Notes: generated by a model not told the origin, from the letters alone. A stretch of DNA of 64,000 bases from Luteimicrobium subarcticum (GCF_002798015.1 NZ_PGTZ01000008.1:124001-188000), one strand, 5' to 3'; counted from the stretch's first letter, positions 19,337 to 29,092 are shown. Numbers and translations: made by a program.

Positions 19337-22300
19337 GCCTCATGGCCGACACCCTGTTCGGGCTCGTCCCCGTCGCGTCGAGCGGGCAGCAGTGGGTCGC
19401 GCGCGACCTGCAGGTCGTCAACTGGGGCGGGTACGACGGACGCCACCGCATCCGGCTCGCGTCGACCGCCACCCTCGTCTCGGGGGCGTCCGGCTCGGGC
19501 AAGTCGACGCTCCTGGACGCGTACGTGGCGCTCATGATGCCGCACACGACCCCGTTCAACGGGGCCTCGAACGGTGCCGTCGTCGGGCGTCCGCGGGGGC
19601 GGGACCAGCGCAACGTGCTCTCGTACGCGCGCGGCAAGATCGACGAGTCGCGCACCGAGGCAGGCACGCGCGAGCGCGTCCTGCGCGGCGCCGACGGCGA
19701 CACGTGGTCGGCGGTCGCGATGACGTGGGCCGACCAGTCGGGGCGACGGTTCACCGCGCTGCGCGGCTGGTATGTCCCCGCCGGGGCGCAGCGCGTCGAG
19801 GACCTCGTCGCGGTCCGCGCCACCACCGATGCCGACCTGGACCTCGCCGACCTCGCGCCGTCGGCCGCGCGCCGGTTCCGCCGCACGGACCTCACGGCGC
19901 TCGGCCTCGTGTGCTACGACACCGACCGCGAGCTCACCGCGCGCCTCCACACGACCCTCGGGATCGGGGCGGCCGGCGGGGGAGCGAAGGCCGTCGGCCT
20001 GCTCGCGCGGATCCAGGCGGGCCAGCAGATCACGACCGTCGACGCCCTCTACAAGGCCATGGTGCTCGAGGAGCCGGAGACGCTCGCGGTCGCCGACGCC
20101 GCCGTCGAGCAGTTCGACAACCTCACCGAGGTGCGCGACCGGATGCTCGCGGCGCAGCGGCAGGTCCGCGCGCTGCGCCCGATCCGCGCCCACCGGGCCG
20201 CCGTCGACGCGGCCCGCGAGCGGACGGCCGTGGTGGACGCCGTCGGCGGCCCCGACGACCCCGCGTCCCCCTTCTGCGTGTGGCGCGACGAGCGCCGCCT
20301 CACCCTGCTGCGCGACGCCGAGGCCGAGCACGCCGCCACGGCGCGCCGGCTCACGGAGCACGCGGAGTCCGCCCGTGCCGTCGTCGTCGGGACGGAGCAC
20401 GAGCACGACGCCCTGCGCGACGCGGTGCGGGCACAGGGCGGCGACCGGCTCGAGGCCGTCGAGCGCGAGCTCGCCCGGGCACAGGAGACGGCGGCGCGCG
20501 TGCGCGCCGAGCGTGCGCGGCTCGACCGCTGGCTCGCCGAGCTCGACGCGAGCGTGACGTCGCGTGCGGACCTCGACCGGCAGAGGGCCGCGTCCCGCGG
20601 GTTCGTCGCGGCGGCCGACGCGAGCCGCCGGACCGCGCGCGACGAGCGCCTCGCCGCCTACGAGGCCGTCACCCGGGCGCGCGCCGAGGCCGACCGGCTC
20701 GAGCGCGAGCACACGTCGCTCGGCCGGCGGCGGGGCAACGTGCCCGACGAGCTCCACCGGGCACGCGTCGCGCTCGCGCAGGCCGCCGGGCTGGACGTCG
20801 ACGAGCTCCCGTTCGTCGCGGAGCTCGTCGAGGTCCGCACCGAGCACGAGCACTGGCGTGACGCGATCTCGCTCGCGCTGGGCGGCTTCGCGCTGACGCT
20901 GCTCGTCGACGCCGACCGTGTCGGCGCGTTCCGTGCGGCGATCGACGCGGTGCCGTCCGCGGTGCGGCTCCGGTTCGAGGGCGCGACCGTCGGGGTCGTG
21001 CACCACGGGAGCGTGGACGCGAGCCTGCTGCCCGGTCGCCTGGACCTGCGCGACGGACCGTTCACGGGGTGGCTCGCGGAACGGCTGGACGACCGGTTCG
21101 CGTACGTGTGCGTCGACGACGCGCGCGACCTCGGAACGCACGGTCTCGCCCTGACGCGCACCGGTCAGACGTCCGAGGGGCGGCGCGGCGCGCACGGCGG
21201 GCACGGGCGCGCGAGCGTCCTCGGCTTCTCCAACACGCGGCGCCTCGCTGACCTCGCGTCCCAGCTCGACGCCGCCCGCGAGGAGCTGCGGCTCGCGTCC
21301 GAGCGGTCCGAGGGCGTCGACCTGCGGGCCGCGGCCGCGGAGGAGCAGCGCGCCGTGCACGCCCAGGTCGCCGAGGCCGAGTGGGAGCGCGTCGACGTCG
21401 TGGGTGCGGAGCGCGCCGTCGCCGACTGGTCCGCGCAGCGCGACGCCCTGCACGCCGGCAGCGACACGCTGCGCGACCTCGAGGCGCGCCTGCGCGAGGT
21501 GGCGGCGCGGCTCGACACCCAGCGCCAGGACGCGGCGCGCGCCGCCGTCCGTCGTGACGACGCGCACGCCGCCTGGGAGCGTGCCACGGACGCCGTGGAC
21601 GCCTGCCAGACGGCCCTCGACCGAGCCGCGGACAAGGGCGTCGAGGTCACGGCCGCGCAGCGCGACTACCTTGACGCGGGGTCGGGGGTGCCGCTCAGCC
21701 TGGACGGGTTCGACGGTGCGGTGCGCGCGCTCGCCGCGCAGACCGTGCACGAGCGGGCGCTCGCGGCGGCGGAGGAGCGCGCCGGGCTCGACGCGCTGGC
21801 GGCGATCTTCACGCACTTCACCGACACGTGGCCGAACCCGGACCTCGGCACGGACCCGGACGCGTCGTACGCCGACTTCGACCGCCTGCTCGCGACGGTC
21901 GAGAGCGAGGGCCTGCACGAGCTCGAGGGCCGCTGGTCGCGCAGCCTCGCGCAGCTCTCGGGCAACGACCTCACGATCCTGCACGCCGCGATCGGGCGGT
22001 CCGTGCGCGAGATCACGGAGCGCATCGAGCCGGTGAACGCGATCCTCGCGGACCTCCCGTTCGCGGACGCCGACCACCGGCTCCGGATCGACGCGCGTCC
22101 GGTCGAGTCGGCGGTCGTGGCGCGGTTCCGCAAGGCGCTGCGGGAGCTCGCCACGGACCCGACGAGCAAGCGGACCGAGGCGGAGCAGGAGGCGCGGTTC
22201 GCCCGGATGGCCCGACTGATCGACCGCATCCGCCGCACCAGCCCGGACTTCGCGGACCTCGTCGACGTGCGCCGGCACGTGCGCGTCAGCGCCGAGAAGG

Positions 22301-22659
22301 TCGACCTGGCGGGTCGGCACGTCGCGCTCTACGACCACATCGGCGAGAAGTCCGGCGGTGAGTCGCAGGAGCTCGTCGCGTTCATCGTCGGGGCCGCGCT
22401 GCGCTACCAGCTCGGCGACGCCGCGGCCGAGCGTCCCCGCTACGCCCCCGTGTTCCTCGACGAGGCGCTCATCAAGGCCGACGCCCGGTTCGCCGGCCGT
22501 GCGGTGGGGGCGTGGCGCGGGCTGGGGTTCCAGCTCGTCATCGGCGCGCCGCTCGACAAGGTGGGCGCCCTCGAACCCTTTGTCGACGCGGCCTACGAGG
22601 TCGTCAAGACGCCCGACGGACGCTCGCGCCCGCTCGCGGTCGTCGGGCTCGACGACTAG
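19333..22659 (+). CDS. jetC: JetC, SMC/MukB-like ATPase of a Wadjet-type complex
   Basis: JetC is the motor: a long coiled-coil ATPase that dimerises and reels in DNA. The 1,108-residue protein begins with a P-loop, GASGSGKST (about residues 50-58). Two coiled-coil arms (about 270-480 and 640-860), rich in Arg/Glu/Ala, follow around a small hinge (about 490-620). It ends with the signature EKSGGESQE near 1004-1012 and Walker B VFLDEA near 1038-1043, where the catalytic glutamate is present. All ATPase parts are intact. The gene ends in TAG sharing bases with the stop of the convergent DUF853 gene, which leaves no room for a downstream jetD. A role in plasmid or phage restriction is inferred from the family. 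Confidence 0.92.
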   Translation: MSLMADTLFGLVPVASSGQQWVARDLQVVNWGGYDGRHRIRLASTATLVSGASGSGKSTLLDAYVALMMPHTTPFNGASNGAVVGRPRGRDQRNVLSYARGKIDESRTEAGTRERVLRGADGDTWSAVAMTWADQSGRRFTALRGWYVPAGAQRVEDLVAVRATTDADLDLADLAPSAARRFRRTDLTALGLVCYDTDRELTARLHTTLGIGAAGGGAKAVGLLARIQAGQQITTVDALYKAMVLEEPETLAVADAAVEQFDNLTEVRDRMLAAQRQVRALRPIRAHRAAVDAARERTAVVDAVGGPDDPASPFCVWRDERRLTLLRDAEAEHAATARRLTEHAESARAVVVGTEHEHDALRDAVRAQGGDRLEAVERELARAQETAARVRAERARLDRWLAELDASVTSRADLDRQRAASRGFVAAADASRRTARDERLAAYEAVTRARAEADRLEREHTSLGRRRGNVPDELHRARVALAQAAGLDVDELPFVAELVEVRTEHEHWRDAISLALGGFALTLLVDADRVGAFRAAIDAVPSAVRLRFEGATVGVVHHGSVDASLLPGRLDLRDGPFTGWLAERLDDRFAYVCVDDARDLGTHGLALTRTGQTSEGRRGAHGGHGRASVLGFSNTRRLADLASQLDAAREELRLASERSEGVDLRAAAAEEQRAVHAQVAEAEWERVDVVGAERAVADWSAQRDALHAGSDTLRDLEARLREVAARLDTQRQDAARAAVRRDDAHAAWERATDAVDACQTALDRAADKGVEVTAAQRDYLDAGSGVPLSLDGFDGAVRALAAQTVHERALAAAEERAGLDALAAIFTHFTDTWPNPDLGTDPDASYADFDRLLATVESEGLHELEGRWSRSLAQLSGNDLTILHAAIGRSVREITERIEPVNAILADLPFADADHRLRIDARPVESAVVARFRKALRELATDPTSKRTEAEQEARFARMARLIDRIRRTSPDFADLVDVRRHVRVSAEKVDLAGRHVALYDHIGEKSGGESQELVAFIVGAALRYQLGDAAAERPRYAPVFLDEALIKADARFAGRAVGAWRGLGFQLVIGAPLDKVGALEPFVDAAYEVVKTPDGRSRPLAVVGLDD

Positions 22660-24359
22660 CGGCGGCGGCGCGTGCCGAACAGGCTGCGGGTGATCTCGCG
22701 GCCCAGCGTGGACGCCATCGACCCGAGGAGCCGGTCCACCGACGACGACGCCGTCCGTGCCGCACCGTCGCTCCGACCGCTCGTCGGGGTGCGCTGCGTC
22801 GTCGTCGCCCGGTCCACCTCGGCCTGCGCGGCAGGGGCGTGCTCGGCGGCGATCCGGGCGGCCAGGACCTCGAAGGCGGACTCGTTGTCGACCGCGGTGC
22901 CGTAGCGCGCCTGGAGCGGTGAGCCGGCCACCAGCGCGTCGAGCGCGTCGGCCGGGGCGGGCGACATCGACGACTGCGGTGCTCGCACCCGCGTCCACGC
23001 GACCGGGGTCGGCGCGCCCTTCTCGGTGAGGACCGTGACCACGGCCTCGCCCGTGCCGAGGGACTGCAGGAGCTGCTCGAGGTCGTACGGCGACCGGGGG
23101 AACGTGCGGACGGCGGCCCGCAGCGCCTTCGCGTCGTCGGGCGTGAACGCGCGCAGCGCGTGCTGGACCCGGTTGCCGAGCTGGGCGAGGACGTCGGCCG
23201 GGACGTCCTTCGGGCTCTGCGTCACGAAGAACACGCCGACGCCCTTGGACCGGATGAGCCGGACCGTCTGCACGACCTGCTCGAGAAACGCCTTCGACGC
23301 GCCCGCGAACAGCAGGTGCGCCTCGTCGAAGAAGAACACGAGCCGCGGACGGTCGGCGTCCCCGACCTCGGGCAGGTCGTGGTAGAGGTCCGCGAGCAGC
23401 CACATGAGGAACGTCGAGAACAGGGCCGGGCGGTCCTGGACGTCCGGCAGCTCGAGGCACGACACGACGCCGCGCCCGTCCGCGGTGGTGCGCAGCAGGT
23501 CCGCGGTGTCGAAGGCCGGCTCGCCGAAGAACACGTCCGCACCCTGCGCCTGGAGCGCCGTGATCTCCCGCAGGATGACGCCGGCGGTCGCGGCCGAGAC
23601 CCCGCCGACTCCCTTCAGCTCGGCCCTGCCCTCGTCGGACGTCAGGAACGCGACGGTGGCCTGCAGGTCCTTGAGGTCGAGCAGCGCGAGCCCCTGCGTG
23701 TCCGCCCAGTGGAAGACGAGGCCGAGGCTCGACTCCTGGGTGTCGTTGAGGCCCAGCACCTTGGCGAGCAGCAGCGGACCGAAGTCCGTGACCGTCGTGC
23801 GGACCGGCACCCCGTGCCCGAGCCCGCCCAGCGAGTACGCCTCCACCGGGAAGGCCGTAGGCGCCCACTCCTGCCCCACGGACGCGGCCCGCTCCGCCAC
23901 CCGGGCGTCGTCCGGACCCGCGACCGCGAGGCCCGACAGGTCGCCCTTGACGTCCGCGAGGAACACCGGCACGCCCGCCGCCGACAGGCCCTCCGCCATG
24001 CCCTGGAGCGTCTTCGTCTTGCCCGTGCCGGTGGCGCCCGCGACGAGCCCGTGGCGGTTGAGCATCGACAGCGCGAACCCCACCTGCGTGCCCGGGTCCG
24101 GAGCGGCCGGGGCCCCGTCCGCCGCGACGAGCAGCGCGCCGAGCGGCAGCGTCCCACCCGGGGCCGCGTACGCCGCGCGGACCTCGGCGGCGTACGGGTC
24201 GTCGGACGCGGCGGGTGGAGCGTCCTCCGCGCCGGCCAGCGCCGCGTCGAGCGCGGCCTGCGCCGCAGCGGCGCGCGCCTCGGCAGCCTGCGCCGCCGCC
24301 TCCGCTGCGGCGGCGCGGAGCGCGGCGATGTCGTCCGGACGAGGTGCGTCGTCGGCCAT
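22656..24359 (-). CDS. HerA-like AAA+ ATPase (DUF853, YjgR family)
   Basis: The 567-residue protein is a HerA/FtsK-type DNA-translocase-like ATPase of the DUF853 family, whose cellular role is unknown. An alanine-rich helical N-terminus (about residues 11-50) precedes Walker A, GATGTGKT at 108-115. The Walker B LVFFFDEAHLLF and a sensor region (VFFVTQSPKDVP) follow. These proteins often form hexamers. The C-terminal 100 residues are poorly conserved and end in a basic cluster. ATG 24359 is leaderless, with -10 TAGGAT six bases upstream. Its stop overlaps the jetC stop (CTAG), but the family is widespread without Wadjet genes, so a functional link is only possible. Confidence 0.88.
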   Translation of the reverse strand: MADDAPRPDDIAALRAAAAEAAAQAAEARAAAAQAALDAALAGAEDAPPAASDDPYAAEVRAAYAAPGGTLPLGALLVAADGAPAAPDPGTQVGFALSMLNRHGLVAGATGTGKTKTLQGMAEGLSAAGVPVFLADVKGDLSGLAVAGPDDARVAERAASVGQEWAPTAFPVEAYSLGGLGHGVPVRTTVTDFGPLLLAKVLGLNDTQESSLGLVFHWADTQGLALLDLKDLQATVAFLTSDEGRAELKGVGGVSAATAGVILREITALQAQGADVFFGEPAFDTADLLRTTADGRGVVSCLELPDVQDRPALFSTFLMWLLADLYHDLPEVGDADRPRLVFFFDEAHLLFAGASKAFLEQVVQTVRLIRSKGVGVFFVTQSPKDVPADVLAQLGNRVQHALRAFTPDDAKALRAAVRTFPRSPYDLEQLLQSLGTGEAVVTVLTEKGAPTPVAWTRVRAPQSSMSPAPADALDALVAGSPLQARYGTAVDNESAFEVLAARIAAEHAPAAQAEVDRATTTQRTPTSGRSDGAARTASSSVDRLLGSMASTLGREITRSLFGTRRRR

Positions 24360-24365
24360 GCTCGC

Positions 24366-24375
24366 ATCCTAGGGT
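24366..24375. promoter_or_regulatory. Bidirectional leaderless promoter core ATCCTAGGGT
   Basis: The minus-strand -10 TAGGAT (24371-24366) and plus-strand -10 TAGGGT (24370-24375) share two base pairs. They serve the DUF853 gene (ATG 24359, six bases away) and degV (ATG 24383, seven bases away). Both messages should be leaderless. Confidence 0.65.
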
Positions 24376-24382
24376 GGGGGTG

Positions 24383-25273
24383 ATGAGACCGCCGCGCACC
24401 GCCTCGCCCTCCGTCGTCCTCGGACGACGCCGTGCCCGCCACCGGGTGCGCGTCGTCACCGACTCGACGGCGTCCCTGCCGCCCGAGCTGCGCGCGGGGG
24501 CGATCGTCGTGCCGCTCACCGTCGTGGTGGACGGCACGTCGGGGCGCGAAGGCGAGGACATCGACGCCGACGAGATCGCGGCCGCGCTCGCGTCCGGCGC
24601 GCGGGTCAGCACGTCGCAGCCCCCGCGGGCCGCGTTCGAGGCCGCGTACGCGCAGGCCGCGGCCGGGGGCGCGACCGGTGTCGTGTCGGTGCACCTGTCC
24701 GGCGAGCTCTCCGGCACGGTCCACCAGGCGGCCGCCGCGGCGGCGACGGCAGCCCTCCCGGTGCGTGTCGTCGACTCCCGGACGTCCGGGCTGGCGCTCG
24801 GCTTCGCCGTCCGGCAGGGCGCCCTCGCGGCTGCCGAGGGGGCGGCCGGGGACGACGTGGCGCGGCGCGCTGTGCGTGTGGCGGCGTCGAGCCGCGCGAT
24901 CTTCATGGTCGACTCGCTCGACCACCTGCGCCGCGGTGGGCGGATCTCTGCGCCTGCCGCTGCGCTGGGCACGGTCCTCGGGGTGCGCCCGCTCCTGCGG
25001 GTGCGCGACGGACGCATCGAGGTGGTCCAGCGGGTCCGCACGCGCGCCGCCGCGGTCGACCGGCTCGTCGGCGTCGCGGTCGAGTCTGCCGGACGCCGCG
25101 TGAGCCCGCTGCTCGCGGTGCACCACGTCGGACCGCCCGAGCTCGCGTTCGAGACCGCGCGCGAGCTCGAGGAGCAGACCGGCTGCCAGGTCGTCGTGTC
25201 GCCGCTCAGTGCCGTCCTCGCGGCGCACGTCGGACCCGGCACGCTCGCGATCGTGGTCGCCGAGGGCGCCTGA
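24383..25273 (+). CDS. DegV-family fatty acid-binding protein
   Basis: DegV proteins bind a fatty acid; related FakB proteins present it to the kinase FakA. The 296-residue product shows the family opening VVTDSTASLP near residues 24-33, the STSQPP stretch near 74-79 and the HLSGELSGT loop near 103-111, which together line the lipid pocket. ATG 24383 is chosen because a -10 element ends seven bases upstream; longer upstream frames run into the divergent promoter. A degV gene just before comEA is a common actinobacterial arrangement. No fakA-like kinase gene is adjacent. Confidence 0.92.
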   Translation: MRPPRTASPSVVLGRRRARHRVRVVTDSTASLPPELRAGAIVVPLTVVVDGTSGREGEDIDADEIAAALASGARVSTSQPPRAAFEAAYAQAAAGGATGVVSVHLSGELSGTVHQAAAAAATAALPVRVVDSRTSGLALGFAVRQGALAAAEGAAGDDVARRAVRVAASSRAIFMVDSLDHLRRGGRISAPAAALGTVLGVRPLLRVRDGRIEVVQRVRTRAAAVDRLVGVAVESAGRRVSPLLAVHHVGPPELAFETARELEEQTGCQVVVSPLSAVLAAHVGPGTLAIVVAEGA

Positions 25274-25359
25274 CCTCTCCACAGGCCCCCTGACCGGAGG
25301 GCCCTCCACGTGCGCGGTCCCTCAGGGACCGCGGCGTCGGCCGCGGGGCGACGTGCGTC

Positions 25360-25365
25360 TAGGTT
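25360..25365 (+). promoter_or_regulatory. -10 element TAGGTT for comEA, leaderless
   Basis: TAGGTT is followed by six bases and GTG 25372, with no Shine-Dalgarno sequence. Confidence 0.65.
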
Positions 25366-25371
25366 CTCGCC

Positions 25372-26490
25372 GTGCCGATCTCCCGACCCGCCGCCGCCCT
25401 CCGCCGCGGGGAGCCCGCCCGACGTCACGTCGGTCGCCCGCGTCCCGGGCCGCTCCGGGACCGTGGCTCGACCGGCGACGCCCGCGACCGGGGTCTCCGC
25501 CTCGCCGACGGGCGCCCCCTCGCCCCTGTCGTCGACACGTCGGTCGACGCGGTGCGGGACGGCGTCCACGGCGACCCGTCGGGCGGCGCCGTGGATGCGA
25601 GCGCTCCCGACGACTGGAGCCCCGTGCTCCACGACGTCCCGGCCGGCGCGGTGGCCGCCGACCCGGACCCCGACGCCGATCTCGCGACGCGCTGGCGCCA
25701 GGGCGCCCTGACCGCGGTGGCGACGGCGTACGGGTCGGCGCACGGCCACCCGCTCACGCCGCACGAGACGCGCCCCGCGCCCCGGCGCTGGACCCTCGAC
25801 GTCCGGACGGCAGCCGTCGCCCTCGCCGCACTCGTGGCCGTCGCGGCAGCCGTCGTGGCCGTGGCCGTCGGACGTGGCGCCGGTGACCCGATCCTCGGCG
25901 CTGCTCCGGCCGTCAGCTTCCCCGCACCCGCGGCGGAGGCCGCGCCCGGCTCGTCGGGTGGCGGCACGCAGCGCACGCCGGGTGCCGGCGGAGACACGGG
26001 TGCCGCAGCCGGCAGCGCGGTGGTCGTGGACGTCGTCGGTGCGGTCCGGCACCCGGGCGTCCGCACGCTCACGACGGGCGCCCGCGTCGCGGACGCGATC
26101 GCCGCGGCCGGCGGCGCCACCGGAGCTGCCGACGTCGAGCAGCTCAACCTCGCACGGCCGGTCGTCGACGGGGAGCAGGTCCGGGTGCCGCGTCACGGGG
26201 AGCAGCTCGTCCTCGACGGTGCGACCCCAGCCGCCGGCGGCGGGGGCGGCACGGGGGGCGCCGCGGACGGGGCGACCGGTACGACCGCGCCCGGTCCGGG
26301 CCTCGTCGACCTCAACACGGCCGACGTCGCGACCCTCGACGGCCTGCCCGGCATCGGCCCCGTGATCGCCCAGCGGATCGTCGACCGGCGCACGCAGGTG
26401 GGCGCCTTCACCTCGGTCGACCAGCTCGAGGAGGTGTCGGGCGTCGGCCCGGTGCTGCTCGCCAAGGTGCGTGACCTGGTGCGCGTGTGA
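25372..26490 (+). CDS. comEA: ComEA-like DNA-binding protein
   Basis: ComEA binds double-stranded DNA outside the membrane and hands it to the ComEC channel during uptake. The 372-residue protein has an unusually long Arg/Asp/Pro-rich cytoplasmic N-terminus (about 140 residues), one transmembrane helix (about 145-167), and a flexible Gly/Ala/Pro linker. A SLBB-like domain with VVVDVVGAVRHPGV (about 219-275) follows, then a Gly/Thr linker and a C-terminal helix-hairpin-helix pair (DLNTADVATLDGLPGIGPVI, about 310-372). The GTG start is leaderless. comEC overlaps the stop by GTGA. Natural competence is not established for most actinobacteria carrying these genes. Confidence 0.93.
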   Translation: MPISRPAAALRRGEPARRHVGRPRPGPLRDRGSTGDARDRGLRLADGRPLAPVVDTSVDAVRDGVHGDPSGGAVDASAPDDWSPVLHDVPAGAVAADPDPDADLATRWRQGALTAVATAYGSAHGHPLTPHETRPAPRRWTLDVRTAAVALAALVAVAAAVVAVAVGRGAGDPILGAAPAVSFPAPAAEAAPGSSGGGTQRTPGAGGDTGAAAGSAVVVDVVGAVRHPGVRTLTTGARVADAIAAAGGATGAADVEQLNLARPVVDGEQVRVPRHGEQLVLDGATPAAGGGGGTGGAADGATGTTAPGPGLVDLNTADVATLDGLPGIGPVIAQRIVDRRTQVGAFTSVDQLEEVSGVGPVLLAKVRDLVRV

Positions 26491-28148
26491 CCACGGACCT
26501 GCGCCTCGCTCCCGCCGCGCTCGTCGCGTGGGCCGTCGCCTGGTGGGCCGTGGCGCGCGACGGTCCGGGCCGCGTGGCGCTCGGTGCGGCCGTCCTGCTG
26601 GTCACGGCGCTCGCGGCCGGTGTCGGCCCACGCCGCTTCCCGGCCCCGGCGCCCGCCCGGGATCCCCGAGGCGGCACGGGGGACGGTGCTCGCGCGGGCC
26701 GGGTCACGGTCTCCGTGGCGTTCGCGCTCGCCGTGGGCGCGACCGTGCTCGCCGTCACCGCGTGCCAGCTCGCGGTGCGGGACGCGTCGGGCCTGCGCGC
26801 CGGGGCGGCGGCGGGTCGCGTGGTGACCGTGGACGCCGTGGTCCGCGACGACCCGACCCCGATCGCGTCGCCGTGGGGCGGAGACCCGCTCGTGCTCGTC
26901 CTGGTCGACGCCCGGACGGTCACGCTCGACGGCGACACGCGCCGCGCGGCCGCACCCGTGCTGGTGCGCGGTGACGGCGCGTGGGCGGACGCGCGGGTCG
27001 GGGAGCGGGTGCGGGTCACGGGCTCGCTCGCCCCCGCGGAGGCGGGGGAGCGGGCGGTCGCCGTCCTGCGGCCCACCGGCGGACGGGTCACCGTCCACGG
27101 GGCCACCGGGCCGCTCCGCGTCGTCGACGACCTGCGCGCGGGGCTCGTGACGGTGACGGACGACCTCTCGACGCAGGCCCGAGCCCTCGTCCCCGGCGTC
27201 GCGGTCGGCGACGTCACGCGCCTCGACCCGGATCTCGCCGATGCCATGAAGACGTCCGGTCTCACGCACGTGACCGCTGTCTCGGGAGGGCACTTCGCGA
27301 TCGTGGCAGCCGTGCTCGCGGGGTTGTGCGGGGTCGCGCGGCTCGGCCGGTGGGCGCGCCTCGCCGTCCTCGGGCCGTGCCTGTCGGGGTTCGTGCTGCT
27401 CGTGCGCCCCGACCCGAGCGTCGTGCGCTCCGCCGCCATGTGCGGGGTCACGCTCGTCGCGCTGTGCCTCGGGCGGCCCGCCCGCTCGGTCCCGTCGCTG
27501 TGCGCGGGGTCGGTCGTCCTGCTGCTCGCGGACCCGTGGCTCGCCCGCAGCTACGGGTTCGTCCTGTCGGCGTCGGCCACGGCGGGGATCGTCCTCGGCA
27601 CCGGGCCGCTCGCGCGCCGTCTGGAGTCGGGGATGCCGCGGCTGTTCCCGCGGCCCGTCGCGCTCGCCGTCGCCGTGCCGTGCGCCGCGCAGGCGGCGTG
27701 CGGTCCCGTCCTGGTGCTGCTGGCGCCGACGCTGCCCGTCTACGCGGTGCCGGCGAACCTCGTCGCGGAGCCGGCCCTGGTGCCCGCGACGCTCCTGGGG
27801 GTCGCCGCGACGCTGGTCGCCCCGTGGTGGGGCGCAGGCGCCCACGCGATCGCCTGGTGCGCAGGGCTCGCGACGTGGTGGGTCGCCCAGGTGGCGACGG
27901 TCGCGTCGCAGCTGCCCGGCGCCCGGGCTCCGTGGTTGCCAGGCCTGCCCGGGGCGGCGCTGCTCGCGGGCGTCACCGTCGTGGTGGCCGCGGCCGCGGT
28001 GCTGTCGCCGTGGGCGGGGCGTGGCAGGCTTGCCGGGTGCCTCCCGCTGCTCGGTCCAACCGTCCCGCCCGACCCTCTGCCCGTCCCGGCGCGCGAGGCG
28101 GGGCACCGGCCGGGGTGGCGCTCGCCGACCTCGCCCTCGCCCCCGTGA
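26487..28148 (+). CDS. comEC: ComEC/Rec2-family DNA channel, short form
   Basis: ComEC forms the inner-membrane channel through which single-stranded DNA enters. The 553-residue protein has two N-terminal helices, an OB-fold-like outside segment (about residues 100-215) and the competence domain of about eight helices (about 240-520). The competence domain carries the signature THVTAVSGGHFAIVAAVL near 262-279. The C-terminal metallo-beta-lactamase-like domain found in longer ComEC proteins is missing; the product ends in a Pro-rich tail. GTG 26487 overlaps the comEA stop. The 3' end probably overlaps the start of holA by about 110 bases in another frame. Confidence 0.92.
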   Translation: MTTDLRLAPAALVAWAVAWWAVARDGPGRVALGAAVLLVTALAAGVGPRRFPAPAPARDPRGGTGDGARAGRVTVSVAFALAVGATVLAVTACQLAVRDASGLRAGAAAGRVVTVDAVVRDDPTPIASPWGGDPLVLVLVDARTVTLDGDTRRAAAPVLVRGDGAWADARVGERVRVTGSLAPAEAGERAVAVLRPTGGRVTVHGATGPLRVVDDLRAGLVTVTDDLSTQARALVPGVAVGDVTRLDPDLADAMKTSGLTHVTAVSGGHFAIVAAVLAGLCGVARLGRWARLAVLGPCLSGFVLLVRPDPSVVRSAAMCGVTLVALCLGRPARSVPSLCAGSVVLLLADPWLARSYGFVLSASATAGIVLGTGPLARRLESGMPRLFPRPVALAVAVPCAAQAACGPVLVLLAPTLPVYAVPANLVAEPALVPATLLGVAATLVAPWWGAGAHAIAWCAGLATWWVAQVATVASQLPGARAPWLPGLPGAALLAGVTVVVAAAAVLSPWAGRGRLAGCLPLLGPTVPPDPLPVPAREAGHRPGWRSPTSPSPP

Positions 28149-29092
28149 CGCTCGTCAGCGGGACGGAGGCGCTCTTCGCCGAACGAGCGGTCGACCGCGC
28201 GGTCGCGCTCGCCCGCGAGGCCGCGGCGGCGCAGGGTGACTCGCTCGAGCGGGTGGACCTCGCCGGGCCGACGTACGAGGCCGGCCGCCTGTCCGTCGCG
28301 GCGAGCCCGTCCCTGTTCGCGGAGCCCCGCGTGGTCGTCGTGGACGACGCCCAGCTCGCGACCGACGCCCTCGTGGAGGACGTGACCGCGTACGTCGCCG
28401 CGCCCGAGGCCGACGTGTCGCTCGTCGTCGTGCACCGCGGCGGGCAGCGCGGCAAGCGGATGCTCGACGCCATCAAGGCGTCGGGCGCGCCCGTCGTCGT
28501 GTGCGACGCGATCAAGAAGGACTCCGAGAAAGAGGACTTCGTGCGCGCCGAGATGCGTGCGGCGGGCCGGCGCGTCGACGCCCCGGCGGTGCAGGCCCTG
28601 GTCGGCGCCCTCGGCTCCGACCTGCGCGAGCTCGCGTCCGCGTGCGCGCAGCTCGTCGCCGACACGAGCGGCACGATCACCGAGTCCGTCGTCGACCGCT
28701 ACTACGGCGGACGTCAGGAGGTCACGGGCTTCAAGGTCGCCGACGCGGCCGCCGCGGGCCGCAGCGCCGACGCGGTGACGCTGCTGCGGCACGCGGTCGC
28801 GTCCGGCGTGGATCCCGTGGTGCTCGTCGCCGCGCTCGCGCTCAAGCTGCGTCAGCTCGCCAAGGTCGCCGCGACCCGGTCGTCCGGCGGCCCGAGCCCG
28901 CAGCAGCTCGGCCTCGCGCCCTGGCAGGTCGACCGGGCACGCAAGGAGCTCACCCGGTGGACGCCCGAGGGCCTGGCCACCGCGATCACGGCCGTCGCGC
29001 GCGCCGACGAGGAGGTCAAGGGCGGCAGCCGCGACCCGGTCTTCGCGGTCGAGCGGGCGGTGCTGACCGTCTCCCGGGCGACGGGCCGCTGA
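28037..29092 (+). CDS. holA: DNA polymerase III delta subunit
   Basis: HolA is the clamp-loader subunit that opens the beta sliding clamp. From GTG 28037 the product has 351 residues: a short basic, Pro-rich N-terminus and a RecA-like domain beginning PVTLVSGTEALFAERAV. A helical lid follows, then the C-terminal collar with LKLRQLAKVAAT. GTG 28037 is preferred because a CAGGCT element ends six bases before it and family members often start with a similar basic segment. GTG 28115 would avoid most of the comEC overlap and is the main alternative. Position between comEC and rpsT is classic. A 20-bp tandem duplication includes the stop codon. Confidence 0.88.
   Translation: MPPAARSNRPARPSARPGARGGAPAGVALADLALAPVTLVSGTEALFAERAVDRAVALAREAAAAQGDSLERVDLAGPTYEAGRLSVAASPSLFAEPRVVVVDDAQLATDALVEDVTAYVAAPEADVSLVVVHRGGQRGKRMLDAIKASGAPVVVCDAIKKDSEKEDFVRAEMRAAGRRVDAPAVQALVGALGSDLRELASACAQLVADTSGTITESVVDRYYGGRQEVTGFKVADAAAAGRSADAVTLLRHAVASGVDPVVLVAALALKLRQLAKVAATRSSGGPSPQQLGLAPWQVDRARKELTRWTPEGLATAITAVARADEEVKGGSRDPVFAVERAVLTVSRATGR

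Noticed and set aside
17022-22659. Assignment of jetABC as a chromosomal MukBEF or Rad50/SbcCD system
   Set aside because: DUF3375 and DUF4194 subunits with this gene order fit Wadjet/MksBEF rather than MukFEB. No SbcD-type phosphoesterase is present. A housekeeping role remains possible and is noted as a finding.
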